From: Lineus longissimus
Taxonomy: Eukaryota; Nemertea; Pilidiophora; Heteronemertea; Lineidae
Direction: 5' to 3'
DNA length: 64,000 bases
NCBI RefSeq assembly: GCF_910592395.1
Contig: NC_088308.1
Span: 11,919,001-11,983,000 of the forward strand
Shown here: positions 33,372-41,655 of the stretch, in pieces
How positions within the stretch are numbered: position 1 is the stretch's first letter
How the letters are laid out: every line of letters starts with the position of its first letter
Program-made: the position numbers and the translations under genes
Notes under the pieces: generated by a model
Databases searched by the model: none
Told to the model about the DNA's origin: nothing
What the model saw: the letters and a program-made list of their open reading frames with translations, nothing else

Positions 33372-36300
33372 ATGACTGATAAGAATCAGAAAATACTTTG
33401 CATTACATGTGACAAGTACATATCCTACAATAATATGGCTATTCACAGGAGAACCAAAGGTCACTTAAGTAAATTAAATCCGGATTATGTCCCTATTGCT
33501 CAACCCCGAGCCCCATCACTGATCCCTAAAACTATGGATAAGAAACTTGCATTTGAGGAAAATGAGCTAGATGGCATAAAGAAAGTGAGTGGAATAGAAA
33601 TAGTAAAACAATTTGGCAAGCCTGTAGTCACCATTAGTTTGAAGATTGACAGAGAAGCTAAACAAGTGTATGAATACAGAGATAAATTAGAGGAGGTATT
33701 ATTTCAACTCAATGATTACCATCACAAAATTAGCATATCAGTATTTGCTCAGTTTGATCGTCAGGGTGAAAGTGTAACACACCCCATACAGTCTCCAATG
33801 GAAAGCATAATTTCAAGGAACCAGGCAATTTATGCCATAACCAACCAGTTAAACTACATTAAGACACAGATTGAGGAAAGGTACTTTCAAGGTTCTGGAC
33901 TTACTTTAAATAAAATAGAGTCTTGTAACATGACCATCTGTTCTTACAAGAGGTGTAAAGGTGGTCATTACACTAAATTACCATTTAAAACAAAAGCAGT
34001 AATAAATGTGGAATCAAATGACAATAAATGTTTTCTCTGGTCTTTATTGGCCGCTAAATATCTGAAAGAAAATCCAGAGACGGACTTTGTCCTGAGAGCA
34101 GAGCTCGAGAGTACATTCAATATCACTACCGATATGCTACAAATGACTTCGTCACGAGAACAGAGTTCGAAAACTACTGATATCAAAATCGAGCTATGCT
34201 CTCAGTACGGAGTACAAATCAAATCATTTCCTGTATGTATTCAAAAGGATATCCCTAAGATAGAGAGTGATAATAATCTCAAAATTAATGTGTTCAAGTT
34301 AGAGAACGAATGGGCTAAGAGCACCTGTGAGGCAAAACTAGAACCTCTCTACCTGTCCAAGAATTATGATGATGATGATGTCATCGATCTGTTGTATTTC
34401 AAGGACCATTTCATGTACATAAGAGACATCAATCTTTTCTTCAGGACACTAGCTCATAGAGTGTATCTTTGCAGGAGATGCATGAATTACTTTTACAGGA
34501 AGTCAACACTAGATAAACATAAAAAGAAATGTGGAGAACACGATTACTGTAAGATTACTTTGCCTCCACCTAACAGTAAATGGTCACAAATTAAATTTGA
34601 AAAACACTCATTCAAAAATAGAGTTCCGTTTGTGATCTATGCTGATTTCGAAGCGATAAGCGAACCTTGTTCTTCTGCCGAAGGCAACATACCAGTAGTA
34701 TCAGTAGAGCCACCTATGATGAAAGAACCGAGTTCAAAGAAACTTTTTAAACAAAATGCATCAGCTGTTGGTGTTTATGTTCACTCAGACTACACACACC
34801 TTTACAGTAGCCAGTATGTGTCTCACAGGGGGGGTGATGTTGTAGATGTGTTCTGTAATTGGTTAATCAGGATGGAAGAACAATTCTCTAATTTATTGAA
34901 CTGTAACTTTCCTCTAACAATGACAGATGAAGACTGGCATAAATATCAATTAGAAACACATTGTTACTATTGTAATCAACCTTTGGGATATGACAAGGTC
35001 AAGGATCATGATCACTACTGTGGTAGATATCGAGGTGCTGCTCACAACTCGTGTAATTTGAATGAAAAGAAAGCTATGTTTGTTCCAGTGTTTTTTCACA
35101 ATCTCAGTAATTACGATTCTCACTTATTTATTAAAGAATTAATGAATAAGCTACCAAAGTACAAGAAACTGAAAATACTTGCCAAAACATCAGAGGAATA
35201 CATTTCATTTCAGTTCGGTTGTTTCAGGTTTTTGGACTCGTACAGATTCCTGCAGTCCAGTTTAGACAACATAACCAAATCAATGTTGGATGATGATTTT
35301 AAAATTACCAGACAGCTGTTCCCAAATACCACTGACTTTAAGCTATTGAGGAAGAAGGGTTCAGTACCTTACTCTTTTTACACATCACATGAAAGCTACA
35401 ATGTTACTTACCTAGAAAAGTCTATGTTTTTTGACGAATTGAAAAATGAAATGGCACCTGATTCTGCCTATGATGAGGCTAAGGTAATATGGGATCATTT
35501 CAAGATCAGGAATCACGGTGAGTTCATTGACCTCTACCTCAAAACTGATGTGATCCTTTTAGCTGATTTATTTGAGAAATTCAGGGATGTCAATTTGAAC
35601 TACTTTCAGATAGATCCATGTCACTGTTACTCGGCACCAGGCCTAACCTGGCAAGCTGGTTTGAAGTACACAGGAATAAACCTAGAACTACTGACTGATA
35701 CCAACATCTTACTTACTTTTGAGAAAGCAATACGAGGTGGAATTTCGGGTGTTATGGGAACAAGACATGTCAAGGCAGATGAACACCACAAACTACTCTA
35801 CGTAGACGCAAATAATCTCTACGGCTGGTCCATGATGGAACCTCAACCCTATGGTAGTTTTGAAATGATAGATATTGATCCACTCGAGCTATGCTCTCAG
35901 GACAAAGTCCGACTTAACATGAATGTTATCAGTAAAGAGCAGATTATGGCAATTCCAAGTGATAGTGAAGTAGGCTACTTCTTAGAGGTTGATTTGGAGT
36001 ATCCAGGAAATATTAAATTTAAGTCAAGGAACTTTCCATTCTGTCCCGAATCTCTCTTTATTGAAGATGATGAATTAAGTCCTTACCAGAGAGAGTTACT
36101 GGGCGATGATAAAAGATCAAATGTAGAGAAACTAATACTAACACAAAAGGATAAAACTAATTACATAGTGCATTACAGAATGCTACAACTTTACCTCAAG
36201 CACGGAATGGTACTTAAGAGGGTTCATTCAGTGATAAGCTTTAAACAATCAAAGTGGTTAGCACCATACATTGATTTTAACACTAAAAGACGTATGGATT

Positions 36301-37163
36301 CTAAGACTGATTTTGAGAAAGACTATTTTAAACTGATGAACAATGCGTTCTATGGAAAAACTTGTGAGAATGTAAGGAACAGGGTTGAAATTGAATTTGT
36401 ATCGGACGGGGAGAGAGCCAGGAATGTAATGGCCAATCCCAGGTTTTCATCGATATGCGTATTTGACGAACATAATGCTGCTATTAGCATGAGGAAAACA
36501 TCAATGAAATTCAACAAACCAATCTACATAGGAGCTTCAGTACTTGAATTGTCTAAATTATTAATGTATGAATTCTATTATGAAGTTCTTCAACCGTACT
36601 TTGGTGAGAAAAATATTGAACTACTGTATCTAGATACAGATTCCTTTGTACTTAACATTAATACTGATGACTTAACTAAAGACTTAAAGGAGTTGAAACA
36701 CTATTTTTACTTCAGTAATTATCCAAAAGATCATCCACTCTATGATACCAGTAAGAAGAAGGTACCAGGCTACTTTAAGGATGAGCTAGGAGGAGTAGAG
36801 ATGACTGAATTCATTGCCCTGAGAAGTAAGATGTACGCTTACAGGACCAAGACTATGTCTGGAGAGCAAGGATCGACAAAAGATTACGATTCTAAGAAAT
36901 TGAAGGGTATTGCCAAGAATGTAGTAAGGAGAAATATCTCATTTGATGACTATGTTGATTGTCTTGAAAAGAGTAGGTCATTTTACCACAAGATGAGACA
37001 CTTAAGATCAGATAAACACCAAATCTATTTGGAAGAAGTTGACAAAAAAAGCCTCAGTCCTTTTGATGACAAGAGGTTCATACTTGAAGATGGAATAAGC
37101 ACCTTATCATTTGGAATGTATTATGAAGGCTACATAGATTACAGCGATTCAAACTTCGCTTGA
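33372..37163 (+). CDS. Protein-primed family B DNA polymerase (pPolB), 1263 aa
   Basis: This is the replicative polymerase of the element, which starts synthesis from a terminal protein at the inverted repeats. I use the ATG at 33372; the open frame extends 33 bases upstream without an ATG. An N-terminal finger (CITCDKYISYNNMAIHRR) and a second cysteine cluster (LCRRCMNYF) precede ExoI YADFEA (about 422). An HNH/endonuclease-VII-like block (CYYCNQPLG, DHDHYCGRYRGAAHNSC) follows, then ExoII HNLSNYDSHL (about 575) and ExoIII YLKTDVILL (about 720). Polymerase motifs are A VDANNLYGWSM (about 808), B NNAFYGKT (about 987) and C YLDTDS (about 1085). All catalytic residues are present. Four hairpin palindromes lie in frame. 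The gene is convergent with the 219-aa gene. Confidence 0.95.
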   Translation: MTDKNQKILCITCDKYISYNNMAIHRRTKGHLSKLNPDYVPIAQPRAPSLIPKTMDKKLAFEENELDGIKKVSGIEIVKQFGKPVVTISLKIDREAKQVYEYRDKLEEVLFQLNDYHHKISISVFAQFDRQGESVTHPIQSPMESIISRNQAIYAITNQLNYIKTQIEERYFQGSGLTLNKIESCNMTICSYKRCKGGHYTKLPFKTKAVINVESNDNKCFLWSLLAAKYLKENPETDFVLRAELESTFNITTDMLQMTSSREQSSKTTDIKIELCSQYGVQIKSFPVCIQKDIPKIESDNNLKINVFKLENEWAKSTCEAKLEPLYLSKNYDDDDVIDLLYFKDHFMYIRDINLFFRTLAHRVYLCRRCMNYFYRKSTLDKHKKKCGEHDYCKITLPPPNSKWSQIKFEKHSFKNRVPFVIYADFEAISEPCSSAEGNIPVVSVEPPMMKEPSSKKLFKQNASAVGVYVHSDYTHLYSSQYVSHRGGDVVDVFCNWLIRMEEQFSNLLNCNFPLTMTDEDWHKYQLETHCYYCNQPLGYDKVKDHDHYCGRYRGAAHNSCNLNEKKAMFVPVFFHNLSNYDSHLFIKELMNKLPKYKKLKILAKTSEEYISFQFGCFRFLDSYRFLQSSLDNITKSMLDDDFKITRQLFPNTTDFKLLRKKGSVPYSFYTSHESYNVTYLEKSMFFDELKNEMAPDSAYDEAKVIWDHFKIRNHGEFIDLYLKTDVILLADLFEKFRDVNLNYFQIDPCHCYSAPGLTWQAGLKYTGINLELLTDTNILLTFEKAIRGGISGVMGTRHVKADEHHKLLYVDANNLYGWSMMEPQPYGSFEMIDIDPLELCSQDKVRLNMNVISKEQIMAIPSDSEVGYFLEVDLEYPGNIKFKSRNFPFCPESLFIEDDELSPYQRELLGDDKRSNVEKLILTQKDKTNYIVHYRMLQLYLKHGMVLKRVHSVISFKQSKWLAPYIDFNTKRRMDSKTDFEKDYFKLMNNAFYGKTCENVRNRVEIEFVSDGERARNVMANPRFSSICVFDEHNAAISMRKTSMKFNKPIYIGASVLELSKLLMYEFYYEVLQPYFGEKNIELLYLDTDSFVLNINTDDLTKDLKELKHYFYFSNYPKDHPLYDTSKKKVPGYFKDELGGVEMTEFIALRSKMYAYRTKTMSGEQGSTKDYDSKKLKGIAKNVVRRNISFDDYVDCLEKSRSFYHKMRHLRSDKHQIYLEEVDKKSLSPFDDKRFILEDGISTLSFGMYYEGYIDYSDSNFA
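34080..34108 (+). repeat. Double-hairpin palindrome in the polymerase gene
   Basis: Stem 1 GGAC/GTCC loop TTT; spacer TGA; stem 2 GAGC/GCTC loop AGA. Read as TDFVLRAELE, the same peptide as in two other genes. Confidence 0.88.
34144..34170 (+). repeat. Double-hairpin palindrome with compensatory stem change, polymerase gene
   Basis: Stem 1 is TGAC/GTCA with loop TTC: both members of the outer pair have changed from G-C to T-A. Spacer CGA; stem 2 GAAC/GTTC loop AGA. Read as MTSSREQSSK, which recurs in the integrase. Confidence 0.88.
34189..34217 (-). repeat. Inverted double-hairpin palindrome with a second compensatory change, polymerase gene
   Basis: On the minus strand stem 1 is GTAC/GTAC with loop TCC, spacer TGA, stem 2 GAGC/GCTC with loop ATA. 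The second base pair of stem 1 has changed on both sides. Confidence 0.85.
35884..35912 (-). repeat. Inverted double-hairpin palindrome in the polymerase gene
   Basis: On the minus strand: GGAC/GTCC loop TTT, spacer TGA, GAGC/GCTC loop ATA. Read on the plus strand as LELCSQDKVRL, close after motif A. Confidence 0.88.
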
Positions 37164-37164
37164 G

Positions 37165-37193
37165 TCGGACTACGTCCAGAGAACAAAGTTCGA
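37165..37193 (+). repeat. Double-hairpin palindrome immediately after the polymerase stop
   Basis: Stem 1 GGAC/GTCC loop TAC; spacer AGA; stem 2 GAAC/GTTC loop AAA. It starts two bases after the TGA at 37161-37163. Confidence 0.88.
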
Positions 37194-37297
37194 TTAAACT
37201 AATGAATAGGGTGGTGCTGATGGTAGTGTTACTTGGTGAAATTCATCCCTAACACCGAAGTCATGATAATAGTGATAGTGATACACCACATTAGGAT

Positions 37298-37312
37298 TAG
37301 GACGTAGTCCGG
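37298..37312. repeat. Single hairpin before the end of the convergent 219-aa gene
   Basis: Stem GGAC/GTCC with loop GTA, in the 161-bp gap between convergent genes. The second hairpin is missing. Confidence 0.7.
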
Positions 37313-37324
37313 GTCCTGTTTGAT

Positions 37325-37984
37325 TTACTGAACTTTTAGTTTTTCTAGCATCTCTGTCTGTGCTAGTTTTTTTCCTTCTTCTAAAAAAGTCTTCTTTAAA
37401 GACTCTACATCAACAGCTGAACTTGCCTCCCTTTGTTTTTTCCTAATGGCATTTTTCATCGAAATGTATTTCTCCTTCTCCTTGAGAATCAAAGTAAACT
37501 CATCTGTAGATATGTGAGAATCGGTTAAGGCTTTACTAACCAAATCATTGATTGTGTTCAGTTTTGAAATTGCCAACATTCTGATATTCTCATGCTTTTC
37601 AATTTTCCTTAGAATATTCTTTTTCTCCCAGCCTAAGGCTGATGAAATAATGGCACTACCTATTGTTACGCCACCCAAAGCTAAGCCTATCGGTGCCGTG
37701 ATGACACCAGCTAGAGCGGAAACACCAACAGATCCGGCTGCTACGCTAGTTAAATTAAGGAAAAAGCTAATGCCAGTAATTACGCTAAATGCTTTTTTGT
37801 ACTTTGAAAATATCTTTCTTCTAAATTCAATCTCGCTTTCTAAGAAACTCTTAACCTCACATATTTGTTGTAGTCTGAAAGCCTGAGGGTTACTTTCTGT
37901 ATGCTTTTCAGACCTTTCATAGTTCAAATGACTTTCAGAGTTTAAATTACTTAAATCTGGATAAACCTTATTGTCTCCATCCAT
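37325..37984 (-). CDS. Maverick ORF, 219 aa, membrane-hairpin protein
   Basis: The start lies in AATTAAATG. A polar helical N-terminus is followed by a long hydrophobic pair (ITGISFFLNLTSVAAGSVG and ITAPIGLALGGVTIGSAIIS, residues about 68-115) with small-residue packing, then a helical charged tail (KLNTINDLVSKALTDSHIS). Similar two-helix hydrophobic proteins recur beside capsid genes in invertebrate Mavericks, to my recollection. The role is unknown; membrane insertion or release is a guess. The next gene ends 5 bp upstream of its start, suggesting co-transcription. Confidence 0.7.
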   Translation of the reverse strand: MDGDNKVYPDLSNLNSESHLNYERSEKHTESNPQAFRLQQICEVKSFLESEIEFRRKIFSKYKKAFSVITGISFFLNLTSVAAGSVGVSALAGVITAPIGLALGGVTIGSAIISSALGWEKKNILRKIEKHENIRMLAISKLNTINDLVSKALTDSHISTDEFTLILKEKEKYISMKNAIRKKQREASSAVDVESLKKTFLEEGKKLAQTEMLEKLKVQ

Positions 37985-37988
37985 TTAA

Positions 37989-38258
37989 TTAGTGGGAATA
38001 ACTAGAATCAGTTGTTCTGTCATTTCTAGTGTTTAGTGTTGATCCTACAGACACTACAGGTTTTTGAAGTACATTAAATTTTAAAGGTTTTTCTGACCCA
38101 ACAGGTTTTTCTGTCCCAGCAGGCACAGCAGGTTTTAAAGGTTTTTCGGGACCAGGCTTCAACTTTGACTCTACTTCTGCCTCTAATTCTCTATGAAATC
38201 GTTCTAATCTTTCTTTCCAATTACGTGGTCGTTTTGTGTAACCCCAAGTTCTATTCAT
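37989..38258 (-). CDS. Maverick ORF, 89 aa, Pro/Lys-rich small protein
   Basis: The start lies in AATTAAATG. A basic N-terminus (MNRTWGYTKRPRNWKERLER) is followed by a low-complexity KPLKPAVPAGTEKPVGSEKP stretch. No known domain. It lies between two minus-strand genes with gaps of 4 and 19 bp, so it belongs to the same block. It may be a small basic DNA-condensing or scaffolding protein, which is only a guess. Confidence 0.55.
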   Translation of the reverse strand: MNRTWGYTKRPRNWKERLERFHRELEAEVESKLKPGPEKPLKPAVPAGTEKPVGSEKPLKFNVLQKPVVSVGSTLNTRNDRTTDSSYSH

Positions 38259-38277
38259 TTAATTAAGTAAAATAAAA

Positions 38278-39234
38278 TCAATTCACTGCAAAGAGTAAAT
38301 TTCTTTCAAGTCTATTATTCAACTTAATCATCTCGTTTATGATTTCTGTCTGACTACATATGTTAATGTTCTGGTTCATTCTCATGTTATTATTTAAATT
38401 CGATAATCTATCAAGCAGAATCATATTTTCATCACGAAGATAATCCCCGAAATGCTGTGATATCACTATTTTCCAATTTGGTATTACATCCTGGTCTCGA
38501 AAGACAAACCAGTTTTCACTTCTCATTTTTACCATGAAATCCATTGACCTATCCAATTGATCCTTAAATAGTGTGTAGTCTACTTTAGCACTCTTCTGTC
38601 TGTTTTGTGTTTTAGACATTGGTCTAATGTTAAACCAAGCAAAGCACAGTTCAGGTTTATCTTTGAATTCCTTGATTGGTAAGACATGATCCAACTCTTC
38701 TTCTACTATTCGAACTCTGTTCTCGGGACTTTGTCCTATTGTAGATAGACTCCTCTGGTACTCTAACCACTGTGAGAAAAAACTGTCTGTACATCCTAGA
38801 TTGAATGATGAATTACCGGTACACTCTCCCTTAGAAATGCGGTTTAGACCAACTCTAATTTTGTGTCTGTCTCTATTACCATTTTGGTCAAGGTAATCCT
38901 TTTTGTAATATGAATTAAAACATGATCTGCAGTTACCTCTATTTCCGTCTTTACCAAATTCACCATCACTTAGTAATTTATTTTCATAACATTTATTACA
39001 TCCCTTGATTTTACTTGAACCACATTCTTTACAGTAATCAAGTAGTTTATTACGCCTGTTCTTTTCAAAATTAATTTCAGGTTTCTTTTCACAGCACTTA
39101 ACACAATAAATTGTAGGTCCTGAAATTACTGGTTGTTGCTGATACATAGGTTGCTGCTGAAACATAGGTTGCTGCTGATACATAGGTTGTTGCTGATACA
39201 CATTGACAGTAGCATTAAATATTGCTCCATCCAT
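38278..39234 (-). CDS. HNH-type endonuclease-like protein with zinc clusters, 318 aa
   Basis: The head has a repeated QQPMYQQQPMFQQQPMY run. Next come several CX2C clusters (YCVKCCEKK, YCKECGSSKIKGCNKCYEN, NCRSCFNSYYKK) resembling zinc-binding pairs. Around residues 180-215 lies LDHVLPIKEFK, then CFAWFNIRPMSKTQNRQKS, the H...N...K pattern of HNH nucleases of large DNA viruses. A hairpin palindrome (38710-38738) falls immediately before the HNH core, read GQSPENRVRI. The tail is helical. The start is AAATGG without the TAAATG motif. It could be a homing-type or a recombination nuclease. Confidence 0.7.
   Translation of the reverse strand: MDGAIFNATVNVYQQQPMYQQQPMFQQQPMYQQQPVISGPTIYCVKCCEKKPEINFEKNRRNKLLDYCKECGSSKIKGCNKCYENKLLSDGEFGKDGNRGNCRSCFNSYYKKDYLDQNGNRDRHKIRVGLNRISKGECTGNSSFNLGCTDSFFSQWLEYQRSLSTIGQSPENRVRIVEEELDHVLPIKEFKDKPELCFAWFNIRPMSKTQNRQKSAKVDYTLFKDQLDRSMDFMVKMRSENWFVFRDQDVIPNWKIVISQHFGDYLRDENMILLDRLSNLNNNMRMNQNINICSQTEIINEMIKLNNRLERNLLFAVN
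38710..38738 (-). repeat. Double-hairpin palindrome inside the HNH gene
   Basis: On the minus strand: GGAC/GTCC loop AAA, spacer CGA, GAAC/GTTC loop AGA. Confidence 0.88.
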
Positions 39235-39279
39235 TTCTTTCTTTATTTAGTAGGACATTTTTTTTTTAAATTACGTTTT

Positions 39280-39307
39280 TCGAACTTGTTCTTGTGACTT
39301 AAGTCAC
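39280..39307 (-). repeat. Divergent double hairpin just downstream of the integrase stop
   Basis: On the minus strand: TGAC/GTCA with a 4-nt loop TTAA, spacer CAA, then GAAC/GTTC with a 2-nt loop AA and GA. Stem changes match those of the copy at 34144. Confidence 0.7.
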
Positions 39308-39322
39308 TTTAGAGACTTTATT

Positions 39323-40474
39323 TCATTTCAATGATTTGATATCAGAAACTGGTAACCATTCATTGAACTTATCACTGTAACCCTTCCACTTCACTAATCC
39401 GTATTTCTTGCCTTTACTGGTCTTGTACCTTAGGATTTTCTCGATCTTGTACTCTAGCTGGTCAGGATTAGGAACATAGCTCAATTCCTCTTCATAGAAA
39501 TATCCTTGAATTTCTTCTTTGTGGTAATCCTCAAGCTGGTAGACGATAGGGTGAGTAAATATGATCTGTTTGATTTGGAACACCTCCTCAGTGTAGTTGG
39601 GCATGTAACCTTTACCGAAAATGGACTTGTACTTTGAAATTCTTACACTGTCACCTACTTTGTACTTTGGATCACCAAATGTCTCTTTGAGGTGAAGACC
39701 GTAAAGATTGTACCACACTGTTCCTTCGTTTTCCATCTTTCTGGCGTCTACAGATTTCATACCTATTGATGAGTGAAATGTGTTATTGTAGCCGCTGACC
39801 AGGTCATCCAGAACGTCAATCCACTTGTCAGTCTCCTTAGCAGTGAAATAACGCCACATTTTTTCTTTAAGGGTTCTATTGAATCTCTCTACTACTGCTG
39901 CCTTCTTATCAGATTTTGTGGAGAACCATTCTATGTCATTTTCTGTTAAGAGTTCCTTGAAGTGTTTGTTGTAAAATTCTTTACCGTCATCAAACTGGAT
40001 TTTCGTTGGTTTTGCTTCCTCAAATATCACTTTAAATGCATCTCTGATTTCTTCTCCCCTCTTACTCTTAACTGCTAGAGCCCAAGAAAAACGACTAAAT
40101 AGATCTATGACTGTTAAAATGAATCTGAAACCCTTATTCTGTTTCTCAAATTTTTGCATGTCAACCAGATCTGCTTGCCACTGTTGATCGATGTACGATA
40201 CCATTGTCTTCCTGAAGGTGAATTTCTTAATGGCCGGTTTGTGTAGTTGATGAGTTGGTAGTGTTTCTAGAAATTCTTTCACTTCTTTTTGTTTAATAAG
40301 TTTTCCTGAGCGGGACTTTGTCCCTAACAACGAAGTTGTGCTCTGCTCTCGTGACGAAGTCATATCTTCCTTGACCTGTTTCCAGATTTTACTCAAAGAA
40401 CTGTAAGCCACGGGACTCTCAGGGTTGTAGTACAAATCCCTTAGATACTGCTGTGTGTCATCCTTTACATTCAT
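39323..40474 (-). CDS. Maverick integrase (rve/DDE) with C-terminal chromodomain, 383 aa
   Basis: This is a retroviral-type integrase that would insert the element into chromosomal DNA. The core shows WQADLVDMQKF (D102), QFDDGKEFYN (D162/163) and VVERFNRTLKEKMW (E196). The family signature VIDLFSRFSWA lies between the first two. Residues about 340-383 are a chromodomain (YKIEKILRYK, YGLVKWKGYSDKFNEWLP), which in related elements directs insertion to histone marks. The start codon sits in TTTAAATG, 4 bp from the start of the divergent ATPase. Two hairpin palindromes are read in frame near residues 38-57, well before the core. All three catalytic acids are present. Confidence 0.93.
   Translation of the reverse strand: MNVKDDTQQYLRDLYYNPESPVAYSSLSKIWKQVKEDMTSSREQSTTSLLGTKSRSGKLIKQKEVKEFLETLPTHQLHKPAIKKFTFRKTMVSYIDQQWQADLVDMQKFEKQNKGFRFILTVIDLFSRFSWALAVKSKRGEEIRDAFKVIFEEAKPTKIQFDDGKEFYNKHFKELLTENDIEWFSTKSDKKAAVVERFNRTLKEKMWRYFTAKETDKWIDVLDDLVSGYNNTFHSSIGMKSVDARKMENEGTVWYNLYGLHLKETFGDPKYKVGDSVRISKYKSIFGKGYMPNYTEEVFQIKQIIFTHPIVYQLEDYHKEEIQGYFYEEELSYVPNPDQLEYKIEKILRYKTSKGKKYGLVKWKGYSDKFNEWLPVSDIKSLK
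40312..40362. repeat. Two adjacent double hairpins in opposite orientations, integrase gene
   Basis: 40312-40340: GGGAC/GTCCC loop TTT, then CAAC/GTTG loop GAA, a third stem-2 version with both sides changed. 40338-40362 (minus): TGAC/GTCA loop TTC, spacer CGA, GAGC with loop AGA and GCAC (one mispair). Together they encode MTSSREQSTTSLLGTKSRSG on the minus strand. Confidence 0.8.
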
Positions 40475-40481
40475 TTAAATG
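40472..40481. promoter_or_regulatory. Bidirectional start palindrome CATTTAAATG
   Basis: The ten-base palindrome contains the integrase start codon on the minus strand and the ATPase start codon on the plus strand, separated by TTAA. Each start is therefore inside TAAATG, the motif found at most gene starts of this element. Any promoter for one gene must lie within the coding sequence of the other. Confidence 0.7.
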
Positions 40482-41099
40482 AGTGAAGTATTTATTTACG
40501 AGCCACACAATATGTTAATTTCTGGTGTTACCAATTGTGGTAAGACATATTTTGCCCTTGACCTCTTAGAAAAGGAGTATCGGCACAAGTTCCAGAACAT
40601 AGTCATTTTCTGTCCAACATATTTCAACAATAAGACATATGAAAGGAAATGGATTTACCAAGACAAGAACGTCTACATAGTTAATCCCGAAGCTGTGGCC
40701 AGTAATTTGGACCTTGTGCTTCAGTTTGCTACTCTGACCTTTGCTGGTTCTAACACATTATTCCTCATTGATGACTGTGCTACTTTGAGAGACACAAAAA
40801 AGAAGGTGTCCGAGTTATGTAATCTTGCCTTTTCCGGCAGGCACTACAATCTCACTGTTTGGTTACTAGTTCAGAAGTACAATTCGGTTGTCAAGGACTA
40901 CAGAGAGAACATAAGAATTTTAGTATTATTTTTTAATAAGGATGAATCAGCCATGAAAGATGCCTTAGAAGAAAACAGTGTTATTCCTAAGGAGAAAAGA
41001 CAGTACTACATAGAAGAACTTAAGATGAAAAAAGGATCAAAACTGATCATTAGACTACAACATCCATTTGGATTTACTCTTTCACATCAAAAATCTTAG
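40479..41099 (+). CDS. A32-like packaging ATPase (FtsK/HerA superfamily), 206 aa
   Basis: This is a predicted DNA-packaging motor that would pump element DNA into the capsid. Walker A GVTNCGKT is at residues 16-23 and Walker B TLFLIDDC at about 93-100. The block LAFSGRHYNLTVWLLVQKY (about 116-134) matches the arginine/sensor region of A32-type ATPases. At 206 residues it has the normal length for Maverick ATPases. It is divergent from the integrase and convergent with the small membrane gene, whose stop codon lies 16 bp away. Confidence 0.92.
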   Translation: MSEVFIYEPHNMLISGVTNCGKTYFALDLLEKEYRHKFQNIVIFCPTYFNNKTYERKWIYQDKNVYIVNPEAVASNLDLVLQFATLTFAGSNTLFLIDDCATLRDTKKKVSELCNLAFSGRHYNLTVWLLVQKYNSVVKDYRENIRILVLFFNKDESAMKDALEENSVIPKEKRQYYIEELKMKKGSKLIIRLQHPFGFTLSHQKS

Positions 41100-41109
41100 T
41101 CCGGCTTCT

Positions 41110-41130
41110 CATCATCAGGACTGTGTCCGA
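41110..41130 (-). repeat. Hairpin palindrome between convergent genes, supplying a stop codon
   Basis: On the minus strand: GGAC/GTCC loop ACA followed by the spacer TGA at 41115-41117. That TGA is the stop codon of the gene at 41115-41573. The second hairpin has decayed. Confidence 0.75.
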
Positions 41131-41573
41131 TCAGTGGTCTTAGTCTTTCTAACCCTAGTAAAATAATAAATTATTAACCCTAAACCACTAAGTCCTAGGA
41201 TAATCCATAGGTACTCGTATTTCTTCATTTCATCACTAGGTTGGTAGTAATCACTTAATTGTGGTCGCTGAGGTAGTACAATAGTTCTTTCTGGATGTAA
41301 ATGATTGTAAACAGTAAGTGCTGAATCAGTATTGTTAAAATCAATAGAAGCGTCTCTTTCTCTCTTTAATTCAAGATTAACGAAGTCAATGGTACTTTTC
41401 CTATGCTCCTCCCATTCGGTTGAAGCTTTTTGTAATTGCTCCTGAGCCAAATCATGTCTTTTCACTTCAGTCTCATAGCCATTCTTGTCTAGTTTTTTAA
41501 AAAGGTAACCGGATCCAGTGAATGCTAATCCATTGATTATTGCAGATCAAAATAACATGCCAATGCCAGCCAT
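41115..41573 (-). pseudogene. Maverick small membrane protein gene with an in-frame TGA
   Basis: The frame from the ATG at 41573 (inside AATTAAATG) is open to the stop at 41115 except for a TGA at 41547-41549, eight codons after the start. The last third has a membrane segment (LWIILGLSGLGLIIYYF) and a basic tail, preceded by a helical polar part (LAQEQLQKASTEWEEHRK). A GTG-start ORF of 116 aa remains from 41465. It may be a virion membrane or peripheral protein; unknown. Confidence 0.6.
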
Positions 41574-41655
41574 TTAATTCCAATGAAAATGTTAATTCCA
41601 GTGAATTTAATGATGTGTTTATACCAATTGGTACTGTACATTATGACCATATCTT

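Noticed and set aside
33034-41549. TGA read as a sense codon in the Maverick
   Set aside because: TGA is the natural end of the polymerase, integrase, HNH, capsid and other genes, so a changed code does not fit.
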